A stretch of 64,000 nt of DNA from Patiria miniata (lineage: Eukaryota; Echinodermata; Asteroidea; Valvatida; Asterinidae). The translations under genes were made by a program, and so were the position numbers. Each line of letters begins with the position of its first letter. The stretch's first letter is position 1. Positions 31,499-42,935 of the stretch are shown one piece after another. The DNA lies in NCBI RefSeq assembly GCF_015706575.1, contig NW_024037048.1, positions 12,417,512 through 12,481,511 of the forward strand, written 5' to 3'. The notes below the pieces were generated by a model. The model did not search any database. It had not been told where the DNA came from and saw only the letters and a program-made list of their open reading frames with translations.

Positions 31499-32971
31499 TT
31501 AGTTAGTCTCCTGGTCAGGCCGGGAAGGACTACTTCGCAGGGTAGGGTTCGTAGACGAGGACTGGTGTTGTGTCAGTACCGTCTTCCCCGTGTTCCCTCC
31601 AGTCTGGAGTACGTCACGTAGGTAGCAGGATGTGAATGTCGTGGCAGACTTCCAGCATGCTGCTTGAGAAATCTCTGAAATAGGGACCCCCCTAAAAAAT
31701 GCCCAGGACGCCGCTACAGCGCGTACGTCATGGGCTCGGACAAGGCCTTGGACAGAAGCATCCCTTTTGGATGGCCAGTACGCATTAGCGAATTTGATAG
31801 CAGCTACTACCCAACGCGAAATGGTGTCCCTTGAGGCGGGGCCATGTGGCTTTATGGTTGTAATAAAGAGCTGCATGCATTTATCCCTGAGTGACTTAGT
31901 GCATGCCAGATACCATTTTAGGGCGCGCACCAGGCACCATAATTTGTCTGAGGGGATAGAGGAGGTCGACTCTATTTTCGGGAGGAAAATATCAGGAGGG
32001 CTGAAACTTGCCGTCTGATTTTTCGTCAGGAAGGACGCCTTCGGGATCAGGCGAACCCCACCTGGTTCCCAGCGGATATGTCCCGAATCTAAAGTCAGCG
32101 CATGGATCTCGCTGCTCCGCCTAGCGGTAGCCGCTGGGAGCAGGAAGGCCAACTTTATAGATACATGAATGAGGGGTGCTTGGCCCAAAGGCTCGTATGG
32201 AGCCTTGGCCAAAATGTTCAGGACCTGACCTAGATCCCAGGATGGGACCAGTTTCCGGATTGTAGGTCTCTTGTTGAACATTCCCCGAAGTAGGTTAGTG
32301 ATTGCAACATTAGAGGAGATAGATGAGCCATCAGCGAAGCCTTTGTGAACTGCTGCTATCGTTCCTACTGACAAATTGGCTCTTAACAATGACAGTAGGA
32401 ATTCTGAACAATGGCTTAAAGAAGCACAGAGCGGATCCACAGCCTGTTCTGCGCACCACCTACTATAATGTCGTAGTCGACTGTCATAGATTCGTCGTGT
32501 CGAGAGACGACGTCCCTTTGCGGCCAGAGCTGCAGCGTCTTCAGAAAGACCTGCTGCTCGGTAGGCGCGCTTGACAGTGGCCAGCACGCAAAGTGGAGAT
32601 CTCCCGGAGATGGGTGTTGGAACCGGGACTGAGGTTGAACGAGTAGGTCGTGACGATCTGGGAGGATTAGAGGGGAGCCCACTAGGAGCCTCACCAGTCG
32701 CGGAAACCAGGGCTGACGCGGCCAAAATCAGCAGGATCTTGCACCTGTCTCTCTCCAGTTTTCCGATGACCTTTGTAAGGATTGAGATCGGGGGGAAGGC
32801 GTAAGCGAACATGTTTGTCCAGTCTATTGATAGTGCGTCCGAGGCCCATGCATGAGGATGATGGGCTCTCGAGCAGAACACCGGGAGCTGAGTGTTGAGC
32901 GCTGAGGCGAACAGGTCTATGTGTGGACGGCCTAGGATCGAGAAGATCTGATGTATGATCCTCCTGTTCAA
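31499..32971 (-). CDS. DIRS tyrosine recombinase, copy C
   Basis: A 490-codon frame. The N-terminal third is the linker shared with copy D (PHIDLFASALNTQLPVF and FAYAFPPIS). The recombinase follows: LSTRRIYDSRLRHYSRWC (SAM-like core-binding domain), then ATARRSSEIHAL with the first catalytic Arg, RAHDVRAVAASWA with His and the second Arg of the HxxR box, and FTSCYLRDV with the nucleophile Tyr. This enzyme integrates the DNA copy without target duplication in DIRS elements. Against copy D it lacks about six residues in the core-binding region (GTIAAVHKG versus TIKGYRSAIGVLHQG). The start is uncertain because DIRS recombinase frames overlap RT-RNase H. Confidence 0.85.
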   Translation of the reverse strand: MNRRIIHQIFSILGRPHIDLFASALNTQLPVFCSRAHHPHAWASDALSIDWTNMFAYAFPPISILTKVIGKLERDRCKILLILAASALVSATGEAPSGLPSNPPRSSRPTRSTSVPVPTPISGRSPLCVLATVKRAYRAAGLSEDAAALAAKGRRLSTRRIYDSRLRHYSRWCAEQAVDPLCASLSHCSEFLLSLLRANLSVGTIAAVHKGFADGSSISSNVAITNLLRGMFNKRPTIRKLVPSWDLGQVLNILAKAPYEPLGQAPLIHVSIKLAFLLPAATARRSSEIHALTLDSGHIRWEPGGVRLIPKASFLTKNQTASFSPPDIFLPKIESTSSIPSDKLWCLVRALKWYLACTKSLRDKCMQLFITTIKPHGPASRDTISRWVVAAIKFANAYWPSKRDASVQGLVRAHDVRAVAASWAFFRGVPISEISQAACWKSATTFTSCYLRDVLQTGGNTGKTVLTQHQSSSTNPTLRSSPSRPDQETN

Positions 32972-32974
32972 TGA

Positions 32975-34577
32975 TTACTCCGTGGGAACTACTTTGCCCC
33001 TGGAGAGAGAGTCCGCTATGTCGTTTTCCGCACCAGGAATGTGAATGGCACGTAGATCGACTGTCTGATTAGCCAATGAAACATTTCCCAAGTCCGGTAG
33101 CACAGCTGGGGTGATCTTGTACCGCCCTGTTTGTTGATATATGCTACCACTGTCGTGTTGTCGGTCTTGATTAGAACAGACCGACCCACTACGTCTGCTT
33201 GAAAGTGGTGTAGGGCATTGACTACAGCCTGGAGTTCTAGAACATTGATATGTAGGGATCGAGTGTTGTCGTCCCAAGTGCCTGCAGCTTGTCGAGGGGG
33301 AAGGGAGGCTCCCCAGCCCTCGTTGGAGGCGTCGGTGGAGATTATGGCGTGAGGATCCCCTCTGGGGAAGCTCCGTCCGCACCGAATGTTCTGTTCCATT
33401 AGCCACCACCGAAGGTGTGGCCGAATGACATCGTCAATCGAGACCAATAGAGAGATTGGATCTGTCTTTGGTCTGTAATGTGCCAGAAGATGCATTTGCA
33501 AAGGACGCATCCTCAGTCTGCACCATTGAACCAGGTCCATTAAGCTGGCCATGAACCCTACAAGTTTCAGCCAAGCTCGGGCTGGAGCGACTTGAACGGA
33601 TAGGAAAAGTTTGACGCACTTCCGCAGGCTGGTAACACGTTCCCCTGTGGGGACGGCTATGCCCCTGCGTAAATCAATCTCTGCTCCCAGGAAAGTGATT
33701 TCCTGGGACGGGATTAGGTGGGACTTCTTTTCGTTGATGATGAAGCCTAGCCTCGTTGTCAACGTATAAGTATCCCTCAAATTCTGAGCAGTCTGGCCTT
33801 CTGATTTTCCCACTATCAGCCAGTCGTCGAGATACATAAAACTCATTATGTTTTCTCGTCGGAGACGTGATGCAACTGCCCGCACAACCCTGGTGAACAC
33901 TCTTGGCGAGGTTGATAGCCCAAAGGGAAAGGCAGTGAACTCGTAAGTGCGCCCCTGATACCGAAAACAAAGGAATCGGGAGTGCTCTTGGAAGATGGGG
34001 ACGTGTAGGTACGCGTCTTTTAGGTCTAATGACGCTCCCCACGCTGGTGTGGGTAATGACTCTAGAACTACATGGAGAGTTTCCATTCGGAAACGTTTGG
34101 GTCTGACAAACTTGTTGAGCGGTTTCAGATTGATTATCGGCCACCATTTGCCAGACGCCTTCTTTGGTGTTAGAAAGAAGGAGAACAGGAAGCCTGTGAA
34201 CTGCTCCATTGGTGGCACCAAGCGGACCGCTCTCTTCTCGATGAGGGATGAGATCTCTTGTTCGAGAGCTAATCGTTTGTCGTGTTTGCCGGAACCGGTG
34301 TTTCGCGAACACATATTTCCGACGGAGGGGTGCTTGTAAATTCTAGTTGATAGCCGTGGCTGACTATAGAAAGCACCCATGCGTCGGAGGTGATCTCTCT
34401 CCAGGGCCCTACGAAATTTCTGAGACGACCCCCAACGGGCCCCAGTGTCGGGGTCGGCTCGGTAGGGGCGTCACCGCCGCCACCCAGAGCGGGGGGCCGA
34501 TTGCCCACCGCCACGTCCCCGGCCACTAAATTGGCGTGCAGGGGCAGAGTAGGGGCGTGGAGCTGAAACCATTGCAC
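32975..34577 (-). pseudogene. DIRS reverse transcriptase-RNase H, copy C, two frameshifts
   Basis: The N-terminal signature GGRLRNFVGPWREITSD is in one frame (34577 to about 34300); the body is in another (33016-34380): WWPIINLKPLNKF, ASLDLKDAYLHVPI (motif A Asp), FTAFPFGLSTSPRVFT, FMYLDDWLIVG (catalytic YLDD), FIINEKKSHLIPSQ, then the RNase H part STDASNEGWGASL, NVLELQAV and IKTDNTTVVAYIN. The RNase H end (LRAIHIPGAENDIADSLSRG) is in a third frame, 32975-33120. Two single-base shifts therefore inactivate an otherwise complete protein. Confidence 0.85.
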
Positions 34578-34963
34578 CAGCTGATGCCTTGGCCGTCTGT
34601 TGGCGAAAAGGCTTGAATGGTTTCAAGCGATGAACGCGCAGATGGGGCCGGTGAGGATTGAATCCTTTTACCGCTCCATGACTGGTCGTCCCCGAGGATT
34701 GCTGGAGCCAGCAGACCGGGGGGACGAGGCGAAGAAATTCCCGTGAAACCACGGGAAATCGACGCCGGGTTGCTAGGTGTCGCCGATGGTCCGGAGACCG
34801 GCGGCGCGATCGAGCGACTATTGGTCCCTTTTTGGGTCTTACCCTTGGGACCGCCGGTGGCCTTTGATGCGGCCTTTTTAACCGCGGGACCCTTACCGCT
34901 GGTCGCCTGGGGGGCCATGGTTACACGGGGAGCTTTATCCCCGGTATCCTCACGGTGTTCCAT
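34471..34963 (-). pseudogene. Shortened gag of DIRS copy C
   Basis: From an ATG at 34963 a basic, Lys/Ala/Gly-rich N-terminus runs for about 75 codons; then the frame must change near 34745 to reach KPFKPFRQQTAK and the glycine/arginine-rich end RQFSGRGRGGGQ that corresponds to the end of the copy D gag. The 611-residue gag of copy D has no counterpart for most of its length here, so copy C either lost the middle or belongs to a short-gag family. Confidence 0.6.
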
Positions 34964-35094
34964 ACCGTATGTTTGATGTCGGTCAAAACGCGTAACACGG
35001 GATGACCGTTACAGACTACGGCGATGTCCCTGCGTGGGGACTCACTGCTATCTCGTCTTTTCATACTATTATACTACTGAGATAAATGCAGTTC

Positions 35095-35400
35095 AGAACG
35101 GCCGAGGGGAAGGGAACGACCGCTGGTAGTTGTACCCCACGGAATTTCTCTTTACACGCCCGGCGAGGCGGCCGAGGGAAGGGAACGACCTCTGTCGATA
35201 TACCCAACGAAACGTCCTCTTCTAGCTTACTAGCTCCCCGAGCTAGCTGAGACCGTCAGGGGGGAAGGGAATGACCTCTGTCGATATACCCCCACTGTAC
35301 TCTTCTCGCTAGGCCCTAGCTCACCGCGAGCTTAGGGGAAACGAACGGAGAACAGGGAACGGCCGAAACCGCTATATTCTTCGAAACGTTTCGCTAGTCC
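35095..35400. repeat. Tandem repeat in the leader of DIRS copy C
   Basis: About three copies of an 80-95-bp unit containing CCGAGGGAAGGGAACGACC and TCTGTCGATATACCC, upstream of gag on the minus strand. A fourth, more diverged copy lies near 35345. Confidence 0.7.
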
Positions 35401-35984
35401 CCTGAACGGCCGAAAGTCTGACTTCCGGAACAGGGGCCCCACGTGTGGGGCGACTAGCAGACCTTGTGGAGAATAACCGCACTTCTCTCCGGGGATATAC
35501 GACGCACTGTCTCCCCTAAAGGTCTTTACGGATTCGTCCGTTTATGGAGTCATAAACTAAATGCACTGCTTTTTTTTTTTTTTTTCAAAGAAATATTATT
35601 ATTAAATAACTGTACAACAGAAAATAATAATAATAACTCAGGAAAGCCGACTTGGCTAAAAGGGGATTGCACTCGATCCCAAAGGGAGAACCCACGATGC
35701 CTACCCGGCACTGGGCTAGTCCCACGGTGCCGACCTGGCCCACCGCACGCGGTTTCAAACAAAGGATGAAAGCCTGCTACGCCACGTGAAAGAAAAACGA
35801 AAGCAAAATGACTCCAAAATCACTCCAAATGAGAACTACTTAACTCAAACCAAACTCTACAGTATTCTACACAACTCACTTGGTTGATAAATTCTATAAA
35901 ACAGAAACTCTTAAAGCGAAAATCGTACAAAAACTTGTCAAAAGGCGAGAGCAAAATTTTTTTGCTTCTGCACGATGCCGTCGC

Positions 35985-36170
35985 TAGAAAAAAAGAGGAA
36001 GCATAATGACGGATTCATGACGTGGCATAATTGGTAGGCCCCGAGAGGGCGCTCGGTGGTTGATTAAATCTTTTAGCGTTTGAGCCTGTCAGCTGAATAA
36101 ATATGCATATGTAGTAGCTATTTGGGTAAGTATCACTTGTAGACTCGTCCCACACTTCTGTGGGGGGGGG
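35985..36170. repeat. Right inverted terminal repeat of DIRS copy C
   Basis: Reverse complement of 31010-31195 with few differences (GAGAGGGCGCTCG, ATTAAATCTTTTAGCG, GCTATTTGGGTAAGTATCAC). TTTGG|GTAAGTATC points outward. It ends in CACTTCTGTG and a G-run. Confidence 0.85.
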
Positions 36171-36579
36171 ATTTTAAATCATTTGTGAGTAAAAGTCTTA
36201 TTTTTAGCAAAATAATTAATTGAGGATCATTTTAGTAGGATCATCAAGTAGACTCAGTGATTTAAAAAAAAAAGACATCCTTTGATTTAAATCACAATAC
36301 GGGATTTAAATCTGCCAACCCTGTCCACAATTGACTGAAGGTCAACTTTTGAGGTACCAGTATGTGTACAAAACATAAGGGAGGTCTAAGCACTGTCGAT
36401 ATCAAAATGTCTAATAATCGACATATCAGAAATCAAATATCAAGAATATTCGATACATCGATTATGCCTGTGTAAAAGTTAAAGACCAAAAAGATGACAC
36501 TTGATTATAACCCCAAAAAACAATACTGCAAGTATTGCAATCCCCGGCATGCTGGCAGTATTTATACAGTCAGTTTAAG

Positions 36580-36910
36580 TAAGCACACTTTTCAGTTTAC
36601 CTAACCAAAATCAACAATGACCTCATTTGACTCCTAGATGACCTTTGACCTGAAACATCTGAAGTCATCTGAAGTTACCCCACCCAAAGATTATTGTCAC
36701 CAAGTTTTGTTGAGGTAAAGTCAGACTTTTCATGACAGCACTTTTCAGTTGATCTAACCAAAATCACCAATGACCTCATTTGACCCCTAGATGACCTTTG
36801 ACCTCAAAAGTCTCACGTCATCTGAAGTCCTCCTACCCATAGATTATTGTCACCAAGTTTGGTCGAGATTGAAGTCTGACTGTTTATATGACAGCACTAA
36901 ACAGTTAACC
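36580..36910. repeat. Tandem repeat of about 145-150 bp (TGACCTCATTTGACC family)
   Basis: Two units share CTAACCAAAATCA(C/A)(C/A)AATGACCTCATTTGAC, TAGATGACCTTTGACCT, ATTATTGTCACCAAGTTT and GAAGTCTGAC. Related units lie at 42610-42935. Confidence 0.8.
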
Positions 36911-37455
36911 AAACCAAAATGGAACACGCAGTTGCGAATTTCTATACGCCCGAAGACAATGCCTTGTGTTTCCCATTGTCCCTCTAATATAACACTCTCC
37001 CATAGACTAATCACATAATCGTACGATCGAGGATCATTTTCCACGCAACGCACAAGGACCATTTGTGTGTCTGTCCTCTATCGTAAAGCCATACATGTAC
37101 ACACATACATGTACACACCCACAAAGCTTGTTTTTACTACATGCATGTAGATGAGGACCTGCCCCTTTCATTCTTTTGTTCCCTTTTGTTTGTACTTGTA
37201 ACTTTTCCTCGACAGCTCCCATACGGTTTGTACACAAAATTCTCCCGAGGACTATTGCCCAGATCCTCGGGCCCATTGAAATCGCACACATTACACCAAC
37301 CCATACAAGTGTGTATACACCTGTAATCGTGGATCCCCATTGTCTTTCTTTTGTTTTTACTTTAACTTTTTAACAACAGCTCTCATTGGTTATGAATCTC
37401 AATCATGGACCTTTTTTCAATTGCGGACCCTAATAATGTCACTTTATCAACATAC
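36911..37455. other. Helicase intron, no gene recognised
   Basis: Two similar blocks near 37150-37225 and 37345-37400 (TTTTGTTC/TTTTTACTT...CAACAGCTC) suggest a weak duplication. No coding signal. Confidence 0.4.
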
Positions 37456-37541
37456 CAAACCCGCCAACTATCACAGAATCTCGAACTCCAATTGGCTTTC
37501 CAAAGACACGGAACTGGTCACCTATCTGGAATGCCAACTCC
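37456..37541 (-). CDS. DDX49: DDX49-type helicase, exon carrying motif Ia end and the GG motif
   Basis: An 86-bp exon with acceptor CCTTTAG|GGAG and donor GTTTG|GTATGT on the minus strand. Its first base completes the Arg of PTR from the exon at 45298-45421, giving PTRELA (motif Ia). It then reads FQIGDQFRVFGKPIGVRDSV and IVGGF (GG motif). The last base begins the Asp codon completed in the exon at 25125-25246. Sequence and spacing match DDX49 over the whole exon. It was found by searching for the expected segment, since it is too short to stand out. Confidence 0.92.
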
Positions 37542-37622
37542 CTAAAGGAAAAAAAGAGAACGATCTAAAATGAAACAAATTTATTTTCTGAAATGAGTTG
37601 GAAATCCAGTTTTGTGTGAATA

Positions 37623-38365
37623 GGCCAAAAAAAAGAATATTCGGTCTCTGGTCAGCGTGCGTGTCGGTTTTGATCATGCGCGTCAACCTCTCATTTTTTT
37701 CAAATTTTCCGCAATACAACGCACTCTATTGTTGCACCTCGTCAAATTTTCGTTGGCAGGTCGACTTTGTACCCAGGGTGTGATAGATCCGGTTCGATCA
37801 AGGTTGATGTTGAACGAATGATAGTAGACCATGCGTGCGAGGTTGCTGCCAGCTGATCAACAACAATGGCGGCTAGTCAACTGGGCCTACACACATGACA
37901 CAACGTTTTTGACATGATGACATGTGATGTGGGCAATTGTGATTGTGAATAGCATGGCTAAATACATGAAATACCGGGTATGCCACTTATTTCCACGTCC
38001 GTTGTTTGTGTTGAGTGAAAACTCTTAGACCGTTCGGTATTGTGTCATGTGACAGTGACGACTCGGTATATTGTACACGAATCTGTGTGCGATGAAACTC
38101 TGTTCAGTGGCGAGAGATTTTTTTCTAGAGTCCAAGCAAGCTGGATCAAAGGTGACTGTGTGCAATGGTCGGATCATCCCCAACTGGTTTTTCCAAGTTA
38201 TCCCCCTCACAGAACAAATAAGTGACTGTCTGGAGGCACAAACAAAGCAAAATAGTACCCACTTTGTCTGTACAATCCAAGCTTGAAAAACAAAACGCAT
38301 CGCCCCATCTATTCCGGAACTTTGGTCTGACCAGAGACCATCTAATTTGTTTTGTTTTGTTTGGC
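37623..38365. mobile_element. Diverged relative of the Harbinger-like MITE at 23705
   Basis: The left end GGCCAAAAAAAAG...CGGTCTCTGGTCAGCG and right end CGGAACTTTGGTCTGACCAG...TTGGC are the same as those at 23705-24080, with about 360 bp of extra sequence inside. The flanking triplets ATA and TTA are not identical, so the target duplication has decayed or the end is one base off. Confidence 0.65.
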
Positions 38366-38802
38366 TTAACTTACACAAACAAGAAATTTTGCAACCTATA
38401 CCTTCACCTATAATTATTAGAGTGATCAATCCCAGATTATCATTTTTAGCCAAGCTTCAGAAATTCAGTGACATAATCAACAAAATGAAACAAATTGAAG
38501 AGAGACAAATGTGTCACTAAATATGGTCTAGATCCAATTGATTAAAAAACATTGCAAGGAAAGGGGTTCAAAGTGCTATTGGGTTACGTCATTGAGACTT
38601 TTCAGAGCTACATTTAGTTTTCAAATACAAAGTTCTACATACACGTACATAAACAATTGCCCCCCACAAATTCAAGAGAGTAGGAAATCTTGTAAACGCA
38701 TGGAAAGTTACATGTACAATGTAGTACCTTCTAAATATTCAAAGAAAATATAAGAACTTATATGAGAAAGATTCCCACTTCAACATTGGTATTAAAAGCT
38801 TA

Positions 38803-39816
38803 AGCCCTGTCCGCACTGGACTTTTTTTGGTCAAACTAACCGAGACTATGGGTACTTTTCCCATTTTAAGTCCAGTGCGGACAGCCTAGGACGTTTTCCT
38901 CTCGGTTACTTTTCCTGAGTCCAGCGGTTACTTTTACTGGCCAACTGCTGCCCAGGAAAACTTTCCACGCGCCCAGGAAAACTGACCAGGTCACTTTTCC
39001 CGAGACGATAAGTCCAGTGCGGACAGTGCGAGTCGGTAAAAGCGGCTCAGGAAAGCGTACATCCGGCCCGAGCGCCCTGTTATGCATACAGAGACCGCAC
39101 GAACCTGCACGTGCAGTGGCCGAACATTTTGTAGAAACACGCTGCGGTGTATCATCAAGTCCGAGCGGTAAAATCTCGGTAAAATATATATTTCAACGGA
39201 CAAATACATACACAGAGAAGAGAGATCACGTTCTGAGAATTAATTTGCGGAAAATCTCTTTCTCCACCGATGTATGTTATTTTCTACGATCCAAATTCGT
39301 CCTGATACGCTACTGTAGTCATGCACGGAACATCATGGTCCGGTACCGTACGTAGGCCGTAGTCACTGGTTCCTGGCCCACATCATAGCTTCGATTCTGT
39401 AAGCATGCGATGGGAACCAACGAATACTGATGGCACTGCTGCCGCACGGAACATCGTACAGCGGCATGGCTTCGACGACGTGCATCACAAATGCGTCAGA
39501 ATTATAGGCCTTTTCGTCAAGATTTAGCGTGTCAAGATGAAATAATATCGTGTAAACGATTATGTTGTGCATGCAAATGGCGTGTGTAATATTACTGTGC
39601 GTATCGGCGGCTGAAAATGTGATCGGCAATTTGTTTTCTGTGTACGGTGAGTCATTATACTGACACTGTGACAGCTCGGTTACTTCTCCCACGCAGTCTG
39701 GGTAAATTTTCCCGTGTCGAAAGTCCAAGTGCGGACAGTGTCACATTTGACCATTTCTCATTTTACCATCGTCTCGGTAAAACCTTCCAAAAAAAAAGTC
39801 CAGTGCGGACACGGCT
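38803..39816. mobile_element. PIF/Harbinger-like element with TGTCCGCACTGGAC ends
   Basis: Ends AGCCCTGTCCGCACTGGAC and GTCCAGTGCGGACACGGCT, with TTA on both sides (38800-38802 and 39817-39819). The subterminal motif AGTCCAGTGCGGACAG recurs inside at about 38871, 39010 and 39722. 1014 bp. A minus-strand frame at 39363-39728 (121 codons) shows no transposase motif, so the element is judged non-autonomous. Confidence 0.75.
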
Positions 39817-40360
39817 TTAGAGACACCTTACATGGCATTCTTTTCCAAAGTATTGTCTCCAAATTCTCAATGACAATGACATGTAAAAAAAATGCACAAC
39901 TACATTATTAACTCCTCACACAACATGAAGACATTATTTTTTTCATCAGAACCTCTTACTGAAAACTGATCATTATTTTCGAATTGTCAATAAAATAACT
40001 TCCAGTCTGATGATGTCATGATCCTTAGACCTCGCAACGGGATTTGCATTTTTCCAAAAACTATTTATGGGCAATGTGGTAAAAAAATTCACAAATGGTT
40101 TTTAAAATGAAGAAAAGTTACACTGTCTTGGACTTTCCGCTAGAGGGTGTCCTCCAGATTATGACACATGCTGATGATGGCAACCCTCACTTAGCATTTC
40201 CATAATCTGATTGATTGTAGTGTCACGGGTAGAAAAAAGAATACCCCCCATTATTTTTGATTTTCTTATTTATAAAGAAGGAACTAATTTCTCTCCTTTT
40301 AATGCACCACTATCCATCCGCCGAACTATTTTATTGTTTGTCGCCACCAGCGGTGACGAC
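39817..40360. other. Intron DNA without recognised feature
   Basis: A/T-rich; no coding signal or clear repeat. Confidence 0.4.
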
Positions 40361-40425
40361 CTATTCACAATCCACTTCGTCAGAGACGAGTTCACTTACG
40401 TTTGTCCTCATCTCTTCTGTTACAG
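40361..40425. repeat. 65-bp direct repeat, left copy
   Basis: CTATT(C/G)ACAATC followed by GTCAGAGACGAGTTCACTTA and ending CTCTTCTGTTACAG; the right copy is at 42319-42383 with about three differences. Here CAG is followed by GTAAAAAT, so the copy ends in a donor-like junction. Confidence 0.85.
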
Positions 40426-40539
40426 GTAAAAATACTTTGTTCATTTCCTTAAGTATTATTTTAAAAGCCACTTTAATATTCTTGTTAATTCACTTTACTT
40501 CTATATTTCGTCAATGTTTAAGTTTGACATTAGGCTTTT

Positions 40540-41820
40540 TAGTCAGGTGGCTTAGATCTAATTTTCGTCAAGATCGTGACCGACTGGTCCAAAGCACCAA
40601 ACTTGGCAGATAGATTCTTACAGACCTAGAGAAGATATTTAGAAGGGGTGACACCTGAAATTCTTTTGGGAAGGGTGCCTAATTTGCATAAATCGTTAAT
40701 CCCTGTCGTGTAATATATATATTCCCATATTTGGGTATATTTTTATTTTTTTATTTTTTGAAAAGTGTATTTTGGGGATTCTACTTACATATCCTTACTT
40801 AAATAACATTTTCCAAAGCATATAAGTGACTGAATAATTATGAGGACATAGTAACGATCCAAAATGGCTACTATTATGCCCTAAAATTGCGCGCATTTAC
40901 CTTGTCTCCAGATATCATCAATTAGTCTTGCCAAACATCAGCATTGATGAACTTCAAATTCACCAAGTAGCTTACTGGTACAGTTACCATATTAAAACCT
41001 TATGCAAAATCATGTGAACAATGATAACATTGTGATATTTAGCCCAGAAAACAAAAACTGGGAAAAACGAGGTGTCCATAAATTGGGCTAACAAGTAGGT
41101 GAAGGGTTCCCTAACAAGGAACACTGTAACAAGTTCAAGGAAATTCCCAAAATTATGGTTGAGAAAACGTTTTGGCGTAGACAAAATGATTGTAAACAAC
41201 AATAATCTCTTTTTTAGGGGGATTTCGTTGAACTTGTTCAAGTCCCCACGTTACCCTTCCCGTACTAGCCCAATTTACGGACATCACATTTTCTCCCCTT
41301 TTTTGGTCTTTTGGGCTAAACATTAAGATGTTATCAATTTTCACTTGATTTCCCACTTATTTTTGTTAGGGTAACTATGCCAGTAAGTAACTTTGTGAAG
41401 CTCATCAATTTGAAGCTCATCAATACTCACGTTTGGCGAGACTAGTTGATTATATCTGAAGAAAAGGTAAATGCGCGTAACTTTAGGGTAAAATAGTAGC
41501 AATTTTGGTTCTTTACTATGTCCTCCTAATTATTCAGTCACTTATATGTTTTACAAAATGTTATTGAGGTAAGAATATGCAAGTAGAATCACCAAAATAC
41601 ACTTTTCAAAAAAATAAAAAAAATAGAAATATACCCAAATATGGGAATAAATATATTACACGGCAGGGATTAACGATTTATGCAAATTAGGCACCCTTCC
41701 CAAAAGAATTTCAGGTGTCACCCCTTTTAAATATCTTCTCTAGGGCTATAAGAATCTATCTGCCAAGTTTGGTGCTTTGGACCAGTCGGTCACGATTCCG
41801 ACCATATGCCACCTGACTAT
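40540..41820. repeat. 1.28-kb imperfect palindrome with about 600-bp arms
   Basis: Arm one (40540-41148) and arm two (41217-41820) are reverse complements over their full length, with small indels; matched landmarks include GACCGACTGGTCC / GGACCAGTCGGTC, GGTGACACCTGAAATTC / GAATTTCAGGTGTCACC and CAAGTTCAAGGAAATTCCC / GGGGATTTCGTTGAACTTG. The 68-bp spacer has no similarity. No transposase frame. The structure suits a fold-back or very-long-TIR DNA element or an inverted duplication. Confidence 0.88.
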
Positions 41821-42318
41821 TTGAGAAAGTTCTGTTTTATGCCTTAAAACCTTTGTATAAATTTTGACAAAGTGCCGATGTACCTTGATTAGGCCAAATT
41901 CCTTTTCAATCTTTAACTTTTTTCCACAAAATGGTAAATGAAAAGGACGCAGAAGTTATATTCCTTTCCTGTTTTCTGTATTTTGTTAATAATGTGTGAT
42001 TTAAGTGTTATTTTTCATGAAGTTAGTGCGTCCGCAATATGGCGGCCGGTGCATTAGTTTTGGCGGGAAATGGATTTTGCCCCAAATGTCTTATTTCTGT
42101 ACACAAGTGAAGCTTAGACTTAATTATATTATTTCCTTTAGAACATATGCTAGCTTTGATAAAGTGATTGAGGGAGGATGTCAAAGCATTTCCTTTATAT
42201 ATTTAATTTATTCCTTTGAGACAAATGTCGAAGATGTTGTCCGCCATTTTATATTTATTGACGTGATCATTGTCTATGTTTCTAAATATGTTTGTATTGA
42301 TGTTAAATAATTTAAATG
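41821..42318. other. Intron DNA between the palindrome and the right direct repeat
   Basis: A/T-rich, no recognised gene. Confidence 0.4.
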
Positions 42319-42383
42319 CTATTGACAATCTACTTTGTCAGAGACGAGTTCACTTACGTTTGTCCTCATCTCTTCTGTTACAG
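42319..42383. repeat. 65-bp direct repeat, right copy
   Basis: Partner of 40361-40425; here the terminal CAG is followed by AATAAAATC, so the end resembles a splice acceptor rather than a donor. Confidence 0.85.
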
Positions 42384-42609
42384 AATAAAATCTCAGAAAA
42401 TTGCAGACGCCGTTCTCCTCCTACTTTATTCGGCCTCACTTTCCGAGTGTCACAGTAGTAAAATGTTCCATATTCAAGTTATATTCAATTTTCATTGCAC
42501 TTCCAGTAACAATGGAAGTGAAGGTCAAATGCGTTTGTGCTTGGGAATCCAAAATATTGCCCAAGGCAATACCTACCACACCACAAAAAAATACAGTTAG
42601 TAAGCACAC

Positions 42610-42935
42610 ATTTCAGTAGAACCAAAATCAACAATGAACTCATTTGACCCCAAGATGACCTTTGACCTCAACTGTCTCAAGTCATCTGAAGTCCCCCCTA
42701 CCCAAAGATTATTGTCACCAAGTTTGGTTGAGATTGAAGTCTGACTTTTCATATCAAATCATTAAACAGTTGAACTATTAAACCAAAATAGAAAATGATC
42801 TCATTTGACCCCCAGATGACCTTTGACCTCAAAGGCCTCAAGTCATCTGAAGTTCCCCTACCAAAAGATTGTTGTCACTAAGTTTGGTAGAGATTGAAGT
42901 CTGACTTTTAATACGACACAGCACTAAACAGTTAA
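42610..42935. repeat. Second block of the TGACCTCATTTGACC tandem family
   Basis: Two units with the same landmarks as 36580-36910. The block just before (42465-42595) resembles 47110-47235 (GTTATATTC...TTCATTGCACTT...GAAGTGAAGGTCAA). Confidence 0.75.

Larger units (their letters stand above)
31010..36170 (-). mobile_element. DIRS-type retrotransposon copy C (second family)
   Basis: Both termini are present: the left starts with a C-run and CACAGAAGTGTGGGACGAGT; the right is the inverted form ending in TTCTGTG and a G-run. The outer AAAAT|C-run and G-run|ATTTT are also mirror images. On the minus strand from right to left come a leader with tandem repeats, a shortened gag, RT-RNase H with frameshifts, and a long tyrosine recombinase frame. 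It lies in the 12.2-kb helicase intron between the exons at 37456 and 25246. Confidence 0.88.
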
